Assembly (NCBI GenBank): GCA_042088875.1 | Contig: JBELLF010000014.1 | Coordinates: forward strand, 1-22,382 | Length of the DNA stretch: 22,382 nt | Reading direction: 5' to 3' | From: Marisimplicoccus framensis_A | Lineage (GTDB): Bacteria > Bacteroidota > Bacteroidia > Flavobacteriales > Flavobacteriaceae | In this document: positions 16,575-22,382 of the stretch, one piece after another | Layout: the number at the start of each line of letters is the position of its first letter | Position numbering within the stretch: the first letter of the stretch is position 1 | The notes under the pieces: generated by a model | Told to the model about the DNA's origin: nothing | The model's database searches: none | The model's input: the letters and a program-made list of their open reading frames with translations, nothing else | Translations under genes and position numbers: made by a program

Positions 16575-17825
16575 TTATTTTGGAAGAATTAACTTTACTT
16601 GTTTAATTCTTTTATTATCTACAATTTCAACAATGAATTTGTAGTCATCATGATAAATAACTTGACCTACTCTAGGAATTTTTTTGGTTTTTTCGATTAA
16701 TAGACCTCCCAAAGTTTCAATTTCAGATGATACTTGATCAAATGATAAAGTATCTTTAAGATTTATTGCTCTGTAAAAGTCTTGTAAATTAATTTTGGAG
16801 TCAAAAACATAAGTGTTCTCATCCAGCTTTGAAAAGAGATTGTCCTCTTCATCAAACTCATCACTCAGCTCACCAAAAATTTCTTCAATTACATCTTCAA
16901 GAGTTATTATTCCTGATGTACCACCATATTCATCTACCACTATTGCCATATGGATTTTCTTGGTTTTAAATTCTGTAAGAAGGTCATCAAGTTTTTTATT
17001 TTCAGGAATGTATAGTGGTTTCCTAAGTAATGAAATCCAATTAAAATTTTCTTTTTCAAGATGAGGTAAGAGATCTTTTACATATAGAACTCCTTGAACT
17101 TTATCAAGATTATCCTCATAGACAGGAACTCTTGAAAATCCATTGGATATTAATTCACTTATAATTTCATTCATATTTTTATTTGCTTCCAAAGCAAATA
17201 CATCAACTCTTGGACACATAATTTGTCTAGTCTCAACGTTTCCAAAATTGACAATACCTTTAAGTATCTTTTTCTCTTCTTTGCTTGTCTCTTTTGAATC
17301 GGTTAACTCTAGTGCTTTAGATAATTTATCTACAGAGAGTTGTTCATTATCTTTTGCAAGACTAGATTCAAGATAATTCATTGATTTACTCATTGGCTGA
17401 TTAAAAAGAAATAAAATGTACCTGTCAAGAAAAAAGATTGGATTCACCATTACCTTAGAAAATATCAGAGGATTTCTGTTTGCATATATCTTAGGTAAGA
17501 TATCTCCAATAAATAGTATAAGCATACCTATTACACCAACCTCAATTATAGTCTCAATTATTGGATTATTAATTGAGCTTAGATAAGGGTTGTCTATAGA
17601 TGCAAATAAAATAACAATTGCAATATTTATAAAATTATTTGAAATTAAGATTGTAGCAAGAAGCCTTTTAGGTTTTTCTAATAAATACTCAATTCTTTTA
17701 ATTAGTTTATTACTATTATCTTCGGGAATAATTGATTTATCCAGAGAAAAAAAAGCAACCTCGCAGCCAGATGTTAATGCTGATAAGATTAGAAAAATTA
17801 GAATTAAAATAATTTTAACTATCAC
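16575..17825 (-). CDS. gldE: Gliding motility-associated protein GldE (CNNM/CBS/CorC-HlyC domain membrane protein)
   Basis: This 416-residue protein begins with a GTG codon at 17825 and the segment ILSALTSGCEVAFFSLDKS. Residues ~1-140 hold the CNNM (DUF21) membrane helices, residues ~200-320 two CBS domains (with MCPRVDVFALE, GFSRVPVYEDNLDKVQGVLY and HMAIVVDEYGGTSGIITLEDVIEEIFGE), and the end is a CorC/HlyC transporter-associated domain. In Bacteroidota this architecture next to ssb and mutY is annotated GldE, a membrane protein that supports the gliding machinery and type IX secretion together with GldD. Proteins of this build elsewhere are Mg/Co transporters, which stays an alternative. The neighbourhood mutY-ssb-gldE is conserved, but no gldD follows here. 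It lies 39 bases after ssb. Confidence 0.9.
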   Translation of the reverse strand: MIVKIILILIFLILSALTSGCEVAFFSLDKSIIPEDNSNKLIKRIEYLLEKPKRLLATILISNNFINIAIVILFASIDNPYLSSINNPIIETIIEVGVIGMLILFIGDILPKIYANRNPLIFSKVMVNPIFFLDRYILFLFNQPMSKSMNYLESSLAKDNEQLSVDKLSKALELTDSKETSKEEKKILKGIVNFGNVETRQIMCPRVDVFALEANKNMNEIISELISNGFSRVPVYEDNLDKVQGVLYVKDLLPHLEKENFNWISLLRKPLYIPENKKLDDLLTEFKTKKIHMAIVVDEYGGTSGIITLEDVIEEIFGELSDEFDEEDNLFSKLDENTYVFDSKINLQDFYRAINLKDTLSFDQVSSEIETLGGLLIEKTKKIPRVGQVIYHDDYKFIVEIVDNKRIKQVKLILPK

Positions 17826-17864
17826 AGATTAATTATACTAATTAAGAATTTTAAATTGACAGAC

Positions 17865-18290
17865 TTAGAATGGTAAGTCATCTTCTGTTTGGTCAGTCAC
17901 TTGACTATTAGACACTGGAGGTCGATTTTGCTCCATGTTATTTCCTGAGTCTTTCTTTGTTGATAAAAATGTAAATTCATCAACATTTACTTCTGTAGTA
18001 TATCTATCAGCTCCATCATCACCTTGCCATTTTCTAGTCCTTAGTTTACCTTCAACATAGACCTTATCTCCTTTTGATAAATATTTTTCGCAAACTTCTG
18101 CAGCTTTATTTCTAACTACAATATTATGCCAATCAGTATTTGTTACTTTTTCATTCGTTGTTTTATTTGTATAAGACTCATTAGTTGCCAATGGAAATCT
18201 TGCAATACAACCACCGTTATCAAAATGTTTAATTTTTACATCATCTCCTAGATGGCCAATTAACATTACTTTATTTAATGTTCCACTCAT
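17865..18290 (-). CDS. ssb: Single-stranded DNA-binding protein
   Basis: This 141-residue protein has an OB-fold over about residues 1-105, with MSGTLNKVMLIGHLGDDVKI, WHNIVVRNKAAEVCEKYLSKGDKVYVEGKLRTRKW and YTTEVNVDEFTFL, the order typical of bacterial SSB. A short polar linker leads to the acidic tail DDLPF, the conserved docking tip that recruits replication and repair partners. It is complete and normal in length. It acts as a cytoplasmic homotetramer coating single-stranded DNA in replication, recombination and repair. It is encoded 40 bases after mutY and before gldE; a TATATTTA on the minus strand in the 40-base gap might serve as its own -7 box, which would let ssb be expressed more strongly than mutY. 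Confidence 0.97.
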   Translation of the reverse strand: MSGTLNKVMLIGHLGDDVKIKHFDNGGCIARFPLATNESYTNKTTNEKVTNTDWHNIVVRNKAAEVCEKYLSKGDKVYVEGKLRTRKWQGDDGADRYTTEVNVDEFTFLSTKKDSGNNMEQNRPPVSNSQVTDQTEDDLPF

Positions 18291-18330
18291 TGTTTAAATA
18301 ATTATGGCTAAATATACAAAATTCAACTTC

Positions 18331-19371
18331 CTAGATTAAGTACTTACTGATAAAATTTGAAATAGGTACTGGAAAAATAAACTCATTCAAATTAGAAATA
18401 TCATGTCCATCATTAATAACTGTATTTGTATTAATTAAGTAAAATGCAATGAATAAATTCTGGTGTGATAGTAAATGCTTACATCTAATTATTTTATGTT
18501 TAGAATTACTTGTTTTTAGTTCATTGTTATTTAAGAAATCTAAAAAATCAGGACTAGATGAAATATCTTCAACCAAAACATCCTGTTCAATTAATGGGAA
18601 CTGATATAATTTATACCAAATATCTTTTTCTATCCTTTGATTTATTAATGTTTTACCAAAATTGTCTTTAAACACTAAATAATTAAAGTAACGATTTCTG
18701 ATTTTTTTCTTTTTTGACTTAATTGGTATTAAGTCTACTTTGTTTTTATTAAATGCAAAGCATTTTAAGTTAAAAATACATGATTGACAATCTGGAAAAG
18801 GGGTGCATGATAATGCTCCAAACTCCATAAGAGCTTGATTAAAATCTCCTGGTGCTTTAGTTTTTTGTATTAGTTTATTAGCTAATTCCTTTATTTTTTT
18901 CTTTCCTTTAGTTGAATCAACTGGAATATTAACTCCATAAAATCTTGATAAAAACCTTAAAACGTTACCATCAACAACCGGATTATATCTATTAAAACAT
19001 ATTGATGAAATAGCAGAAGCAGTATAGTCCCCTATTCCTTTAAGGTTAATTAGCTCATCATATGTTGTTGGAAATTTTGCACCTAAATCGTTTACTATGA
19101 ACTTTGAAGTTTGATGTAGATTAATAGCTCTATTATAATATCCTAGGCCTTGCCATGATTTCAAAACTGAATCTTCATCTGAATTGGCTAAATCATAAAT
19201 AGTAGGAAATTTATCAATAAAATTATTAAAATATTTTTTGCCTTGAGCTATTCTTGTTTGTTGAAGAATTATTTCTGATACCCACACTCTATATGGATCA
19301 TTATTTTTTCTCCATGGTAAATCTCTTTTATTAAAATTATACCATTTTAAAAGCTCTATTTCTAAAGGCAT
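18331..19371 (-). CDS. mutY: A/G-specific adenine DNA glycosylase MutY
   Basis: Using the ATG at 19371 the protein has 346 residues and starts MPLEIELLKWY; a 10-residue longer version from 19401 is less likely. It removes adenine paired with 8-oxoguanine. The catalytic Glu is in SEIILQQTR (Glu33), the helix-hairpin-helix is LKGIGDYTASAISS, and the key Asp is in PVVDGNV (Asp134). The iron-sulfur loop is present as Cys189, Cys195, Cys198 and Cys204, spaced C-x5-C-x2-C-x5-C; the usual first gap is x6, so this loop is one residue shorter than in E. coli. A C-terminal MutT-like domain (about residues 230-346) recognises 8-oxoG. It heads the minus-strand group, back-to-back with the HU gene across 98 bases. 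Confidence 0.96.
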   Translation of the reverse strand: MPLEIELLKWYNFNKRDLPWRKNNDPYRVWVSEIILQQTRIAQGKKYFNNFIDKFPTIYDLANSDEDSVLKSWQGLGYYNRAINLHQTSKFIVNDLGAKFPTTYDELINLKGIGDYTASAISSICFNRYNPVVDGNVLRFLSRFYGVNIPVDSTKGKKKIKELANKLIQKTKAPGDFNQALMEFGALSCTPFPDCQSCIFNLKCFAFNKNKVDLIPIKSKKKKIRNRYFNYLVFKDNFGKTLINQRIEKDIWYKLYQFPLIEQDVLVEDISSSPDFLDFLNNNELKTSNSKHKIIRCKHLLSHQNLFIAFYLINTNTVINDGHDISNLNEFIFPVPISNFISKYLI

Positions 19372-19421
19372 ACATATATTAATTATATAAAAGTAAGGCA
19401 TTAATTTAAAATTTAAATTTA

Positions 19422-19429
19422 TATATTTG
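19422..19429 (+). promoter_or_regulatory. Putative -7 box for the HU / small basic protein operon
   Basis: TATATTTG matches TAnnTTTG exactly, 40 bases before the HU ATG at 19470, predicting a leader of about 30 bases. The -33 region is AT-rich with no clear TTG. The opposite (mutY) direction shows no comparable box. Confidence 0.45.
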
Positions 19430-19469
19430 CTAGCCTTAAAAAGCTAATAGTATAATCAAATAACAGAAA

Positions 19470-19760
19470 ATGACAAAGGCAGATATTGTAAAAAATATTT
19501 CAGATCAAACAGGGGTTGATAAAACTGATGTACAAATGATCGCAGAAAAATTTATGGATGAAATTAAAAACTCACTCCAAAAAAATAATAACGTTTACTT
19601 AAGAGGATTTGGAAGTTTTATTGTTAAAACTAGAGCAGAAAAAACAGGTAGAAATATTTCAAAAAATACAGCTGTTATTATTCCAGCTCATAATATTCCT
19701 TCTTTTAAACCTTCAAAAACTTTTGTTGAATCTGTTAAGAAAAGTGTGCCAGTTGGCTAA
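19470..19760 (+). CDS. HU/IHF-family DNA-binding protein
   Basis: This 96-residue protein is a complete member of the HU/IHF family of small DNA-bending proteins. It begins MTKADIVKNISDQTGVDKTD, followed by the helical dimer region, the family signature VYLRGFGSFIVKTRAEKTGRN, and the beta-arm PAHNIPSFKPSKTFVESVK, where the arm Pro intercalates DNA. In Bacteroidota this locus between mutY and rng is commonly named as integration host factor subunit or HU. It acts as a dimer in the nucleoid, assisting replication, recombination and transcription. It is followed 15 bases later by the 29-codon basic gene and then rng, all plus strand. Whether it is HU-like (non-specific) or IHF-like (sequence-specific) cannot be settled from sequence alone. 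Confidence 0.96.
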   Translation: MTKADIVKNISDQTGVDKTDVQMIAEKFMDEIKNSLQKNNNVYLRGFGSFIVKTRAEKTGRNISKNTAVIIPAHNIPSFKPSKTFVESVKKSVPVG

Positions 19761-19775
19761 TTAAAAATAACAAGT

Positions 19776-19865
19776 ATGCCTAGCGGTAAAAAAAGAAAAA
19801 GACACAAGGTTGCCACGCACAAAAGGAAAAAAAGAGCGAGAGCAAACAGACACAAAAAGAAATAG
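19776..19865 (+). CDS. Tiny Lys/Arg-rich protein, candidate ribosomal protein (bL38-like?)
   Basis: A 30-codon frame from ATG 19776 to TAG 19863-19865 encodes a 29-residue, extremely basic peptide starting MPSGKKRKRHKVATHKRKKR and ending in KKK. Lys, Arg and His make up about three quarters of it. It is too short for usual ORF cut-offs. Its GC content is higher than that of its neighbours and its codons include GCC, ACG and GCG, which suggests selection rather than chance. Peptides of this type lie between HU and rng in other flavobacteria, from memory. The composition is that of a small ribosomal or RNA-binding protein. A novel ribosomal protein bL38 was reported from the Flavobacterium johnsoniae ribosome; I think this may be it but cannot verify the identity. 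It is only 15 bases after HU. Confidence 0.8.
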   Translation: MPSGKKRKRHKVATHKRKKRARANRHKKK

Positions 19866-19869
19866 TGTT

Positions 19870-19968
19870 TTGGGGTACACTCTATACATCCCAAGTTCTT
19901 TGAAATAAAGTATAACGAAAGTTATATAAATATTGAAAATGTTTAACCTTTCTACATAAGTGTAGAAA
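19870..19968 (+). promoter_or_regulatory. Structured leader before rng (three inverted repeats)
   Basis: The 117-base gap before rng contains three inverted repeats. First, TTGGG (19870-19874) pairs with CCCAA (19890-19894), with GTA/TAC inside. Second, TATAAC (19911-19916) and GTTATA (19921-19926) enclose the tetraloop GAAA, a GNRA loop. Third, TTTCTACA (19949-19956) and TGTAGAAA (19961-19968) are a perfect 8-base pair with loop TAAG, 14 bases before the GTG start. None has the T-run of a terminator. RNase E/G-family genes can be autoregulated through their leader, so this may be a self-cleavage or control region; that is inference. Confidence 0.5.
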
Positions 19969-19982
19969 TAAATTTTAAAACA

Positions 19983-21533
19983 GTGAAAAAAGAATTGATT
20001 ATAAGGTCAAATTCAAATGCTGTTGATTTTGCAATGCTCAATGAAGGAAGATTAGTTGAGCTTGATAAGGAAGAAGGTAAAAACAAGTTTTCAGTAGGTG
20101 ATATTTTTGTTGCAAAAATTAGAAAAACTATTCCTGGTTTAAATGCCGCATTTGTAGATGTAGGACATGAAAAGGATGGATTTCTTCACTATCATGACTT
20201 AGGTCCAAAACTTTTATCATTATCAAAATTTGTACATGAAATTGATGGTAAAAAAGTAAAATCTTTTTCATTTAATAAGTTTCAGTTTGAAAAAGAAATT
20301 CCAAAAAACGGACTAGTTAAAGATTGTCTCAAAGCTAAGCAGACAACTTTAGTACAAATAATAAAAGAACCAATATCAACCAAAGGTCCAAGACTAAGTT
20401 CTGAGATTTCATTAGCAGGTAGGTTCATGGTTCTGATTCCCTTTTCAGAGAGAATCTCTACTTCACAAAAGATTAAAAGTCAAGATGAGAAAAAAAGACT
20501 AAGAACCTTAGTTAAGAATATTAAACCAAAAGGATTTGGAGTAATTATTCGAACAGTAGCAAAAAATAAAACTGTAAGTGAGTTAGAAACTGATCTAAAA
20601 GATTTAATTCTAAGATGGAAAAGACTTTGTATAAATTTTAGTAAAGCAGATTCATATCCAACAAAAATCTTAGGAGAAATTAATAGAACTACATCTAAAT
20701 TAAGAGATGTATTTGATGATTCATTCTCAAATATATATTTAGATGATCCTAATTTATATTCTGAAATAAAGGAATATATAAAAGTTATAGCTCCAAGTAA
20801 ATCATCAATAGTTAAATTATACAAAGGTGTAACTCCAATTTTTGAAAAATATGGAATTGAAAGACAGATTAAATCATCATTTGGTAGAACTGTCTCAATG
20901 CAAAAAGGAGCATATCTTATTATTGAACATACTGAAGCTCTTCATGTAATTGATGTAAATAGTGGAAACAGATCAAATAAATCAAAAACACAAGAAGAGA
21001 CAGCTATGGAAGTAAACTTAATAGCTTCAGCAGAAATTGCCAGGCAGTTAAGATTAAGAGATATGGGTGGAATTATAGTTGTTGATTTTATAGATTTAAC
21101 TACAAGAGAAAACAGAAAAAAGCTTTTTGATCATTTCTGTGCTGAAATGGCAAAAGATAGAACAAAACATAAAATTCTTCCACCAAGTAAGTTTGGATTA
21201 ATTCAGATAACAAGGCAAAGGATAAGGCCTGAAATGAGTATTAAGACAAAAGAAGCTAATCCTAATAAAGACTTGGAAGTGGAAGCACCTATTCTTCTTG
21301 TTGACAAAATCAAAGCTGAACTTAACATGATTGTTAAGAATTCGCGCTATAAAAGTGGAACGATATATATTCACGTTCATCCATTTGTAGCAGCGTATAT
21401 AAACAAAGGTCTATTTTCATTGAGGAATAGATGGAGTTTTCATTTTAAAAGGGTAATTAAAATTGTACCCAGAGACTCTTATTTATATCTTCAATACAAC
21501 TTTACTAATAATAGATCTAAAATTTTAAAATAA
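19983..21533 (+). CDS. rng: Ribonuclease G/E family endoribonuclease
   Basis: This 516-residue protein is a full-length Bacteroidota RNase G. The start is a GTG at 19983; the family start KKELIIRSNSNAVDFAML follows directly and no ATG is available. The S1 RNA-binding domain spans about residues 35-130 (FVAKIRKTIPGLNAAFVDVG). The catalytic DNase I-like region holds the magnesium-site aspartates in HVIDVNSGN (Asp324) and GGIIVVDFIDL (Asp368), and IARQLRLRDMGG is the family signature. It lacks the long C-terminal scaffold of E. coli RNase E, as expected for RNase G. It cuts single-stranded RNA in rRNA maturation and mRNA decay. It follows a structured leader and ends just before a strong terminator. 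GTG start plus hairpins suggest moderated translation. Confidence 0.97.
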   Translation: MKKELIIRSNSNAVDFAMLNEGRLVELDKEEGKNKFSVGDIFVAKIRKTIPGLNAAFVDVGHEKDGFLHYHDLGPKLLSLSKFVHEIDGKKVKSFSFNKFQFEKEIPKNGLVKDCLKAKQTTLVQIIKEPISTKGPRLSSEISLAGRFMVLIPFSERISTSQKIKSQDEKKRLRTLVKNIKPKGFGVIIRTVAKNKTVSELETDLKDLILRWKRLCINFSKADSYPTKILGEINRTTSKLRDVFDDSFSNIYLDDPNLYSEIKEYIKVIAPSKSSIVKLYKGVTPIFEKYGIERQIKSSFGRTVSMQKGAYLIIEHTEALHVIDVNSGNRSNKSKTQEETAMEVNLIASAEIARQLRLRDMGGIIVVDFIDLTTRENRKKLFDHFCAEMAKDRTKHKILPPSKFGLIQITRQRIRPEMSIKTKEANPNKDLEVEAPILLVDKIKAELNMIVKNSRYKSGTIYIHVHPFVAAYINKGLFSLRNRWSFHFKRVIKIVPRDSYLYLQYNFTNNRSKILK

Positions 21534-21540
21534 AATGATA

Positions 21541-21575
21541 AAAAAACCGCTTAGAAATTCTAAGCGGTTTTTTTT
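21541..21575 (+). terminator. Rho-independent terminator after rng
   Basis: AAAAAACCGCTTAG (21541-21554) and CTAAGCGGTTTTTT (21560-21573) form a perfect 14-base-pair hairpin with loop AAATT, followed by more T. It starts 8 bases after the rng stop. It falls inside the longest open frame of the next gene, which shows that the recX start is downstream of it. Confidence 0.95.
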
Positions 21576-21585
21576 ATATTATAGT

Positions 21586-22032
21586 ATGGAATCTTCTATT
21601 AAAAGAAAAATTGAAAATTATTGTGCATATCAAGAAAGATGTCACTCTGAAGTAAAACGTAAATTAAATAGTTTAGGAGTATTTGGAGAAGATCTTGATG
21701 AATACTTATGTTATTTAATTGATGAAAACTTTTTATCTGAAACTAGATTCTCTGAAGCTTATGTAAGAGGTAAATTTAATAATAACAGTTGGGGTAAAAT
21801 TAAAATTATTAAAGAGTTAAAGGCCAGAAATATTTCAGATTGGAATATTAATAAGGCGTTAGATCAGATTAATGACAAGCAGTATAATGATAAGCTTAAA
21901 AATTTATGTTTAAAAAAAATTGATTCTAGTGATAAGTCTTCAACAAAATTAAAAGATAAAATAATTAGGAGTCTAACTTATAAAGGCTGGGAATTAGATA
22001 AAGTAATAAAATTGGTTAATCAACTAATATGA
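21586..22032 (+). CDS. recX: Regulatory protein RecX
   Basis: From the ATG at 21586 the protein has 148 residues and begins MESSIKRKIENYCAYQERCH. The longest open frame starts at 21535 but its first 17 codons are the rng terminator hairpin, so the shorter start is right. The family pattern is seen in three helical repeats: YCAYQERCHSEVKRKLNSLG, YLIDENFLSETRFSEAYVRGKFNNNSWGKIKI and LRNI-like KARNISDWNINKAL, with a final RSLTYKGWELDKVIKLV. RecX binds RecA filaments and restrains or adjusts recombinase activity. It is not next to recA here. The start sits about 10 bases after the terminator, so it needs its own promoter or read-through; no promoter is obvious. Its end overlaps atpC, on the other strand, by 17 bases. 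Confidence 0.93.
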   Translation: MESSIKRKIENYCAYQERCHSEVKRKLNSLGVFGEDLDEYLCYLIDENFLSETRFSEAYVRGKFNNNSWGKIKIIKELKARNISDWNINKALDQINDKQYNDKLKNLCLKKIDSSDKSSTKLKDKIIRSLTYKGWELDKVIKLVNQLI

Positions 22033-22291
22033 TAAGTTGATTATTACTCATCTCAACTGTTCCTGACTCAATTTTAAGTATTGTTTCATTATCAGAAATT
22101 TCAAATTGATCCTTAACGCTAGAGTCAAAATTTAATTTACCTATAATTTTAACTTCTCCTTTCTTTAAAGTAGAGACAATAGGCGCATGATTGTTTAAAA
22201 CTTGGAAGTCTCCTACTGAACCTGGAAGGTGAACTGAATCAACTTCACCTTTAAAAAGAGTTTGCTCTGGAGTAATTATTTCTAGATACAT
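22016..22291 (-). CDS. atpC: F1Fo ATP synthase epsilon subunit (short form)
   Basis: This 91-residue protein is the N-terminal beta-sandwich of the ATP synthase epsilon subunit: MYLEIITPEQTLFKGEVDSVHLPGSVGDFQVLNNHAPIVSTLKKG, then beta strands ending in GTVEMSNNQLIILVD. The C-terminal helical hairpin that acts as an inhibitory element in longer epsilon subunits is absent, as is usual in Bacteroidota. It sits in the F1 central stalk, linking gamma to the c-ring. It follows atpD by 2 bases (atpD stop 22294-22296, atpC ATG at 22291), as the last gene of the operon. Its 3' end overlaps recX by 17 bases with no terminator visible between them. Confidence 0.96.
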   Translation of the reverse strand: MYLEIITPEQTLFKGEVDSVHLPGSVGDFQVLNNHAPIVSTLKKGEVKIIGKLNFDSSVKDQFEISDNETILKIESGTVEMSNNQLIILVD

Positions 22292-22293
22292 TT

Positions 22294-22382
22294 TTATTTT
22301 GTTTCAGCAAGCATTTTTTCACCTGCCTCAATTGCCTCTTCAATAGTACCCTTAAGGTTAAACGCAGCTTCAGGAATATGAT
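22294..22382 (-). CDS. atpD: ATP synthase beta subunit, C-terminal fragment (5' part outside window)
   Basis: The minus strand at the window end encodes HIPEAAFNLKGTIEEAIEAG followed by EKMLAETK and a TAA at 22294-22296. This is the C-terminal end of the F1 beta subunit, with the conserved PEAAFxLKGTIEEAIEAG. Only 28 whole codons before the stop are present. The gene order atpD-atpC with 2-base spacing is the standard end of an F1 operon and supports the call. Confidence 0.93.
   Translation of the reverse strand, partial: HIPEAAFNLKGTIEEAIEAGEKMLAETK

Noticed and set aside
16813..17832. Three plus-strand open frames opposite gldE
   Set aside because: They are antisense shadows of a gene with clear CBS and CorC/HlyC motifs; Ser/Ile-rich composition is typical of reversed coding sequence.
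20480..21380. Two minus-strand open frames inside rng
   Set aside because: They are antisense to the conserved catalytic part of RNase G and have no independent support.
1..22382. Mobile element, CRISPR, toxin-antitoxin or phage-defence system
   Set aside because: No transposase, integrase, long terminal repeat, spaced repeat array, or nuclease-plus-sensor pair was found; the nuclease at 6724-7374 has a lipoprotein signal and is exported, so it is unlikely to be a cytoplasmic defence effector.

Overview
The window looks like chromosomal DNA of a marine-type member of the Bacteroidota, most likely a Flavobacteriia relative with a small AT-rich genome. The signs are a very low GC content, strong use of AGA and TTA codons, no Shine-Dalgarno sequences, TAnnTTTG-type -7 promoter boxes, a gldE gene (gliding/T9SS-associated), a DUF5916 outer-membrane protein, and the run mutY / HU / tiny basic protein / rng. 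I see no insertion sequence, integrase, tRNA, rRNA or CRISPR array.

Layout. (1) 1-5899, mostly plus strand: the tail of an unidentified gene, a PadR-type repressor overlapping a double-PspC membrane protein, a DUF5916/CBM9-like outer-membrane protein, a protease-RimK ATP-grasp fusion, and a small lipoprotein. (2) 5892-8237, minus strand: acyl-CoA thioesterase II, a secreted lipoprotein DNA/RNA endonuclease, a frameshifted SET-domain gene, and a second SET-domain gene with a post-SET cysteine tail. The frameshifted gene fills what otherwise looks like an empty gap at 6351-6723. (3) 8343-11789, plus strand: an M16 peptidase pair, the first with its zinc site and the second without it and carrying a LolA-like C-terminal domain. 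A strong bidirectional terminator follows. (4) 19371-11844, minus strand, probably one long transcript: mutY, ssb, gldE, an EamA transporter, a LolA-like periplasmic protein homologous to the M16 tail, and a 1006-residue Asp-box (VPS10/sortilin-like) secreted protein. (5) 19470-22032, plus strand: an HU/IHF-like protein, a 29-residue lysine/arginine-rich protein that may be a ribosomal protein, RNase G behind a leader with three inverted repeats, a perfect terminator, then recX. (6) The minus-strand end of the ATP synthase operon (atpD tail, atpC) converges on recX.

Most of this is ordinary housekeeping and envelope biology. The points most worth a second look are the broken SET gene beside an intact post-SET-type protein, the tiny basic gene and structured leader before rng, the shared LolA-like domain on both sides of the Asp-box protein, and the protease-ligase fusion. 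I found no clear new defence or mobile system. Several gene starts differ from the longest open frame because the extensions use TTG or run through promoter or terminator sequence; these are noted per gene.
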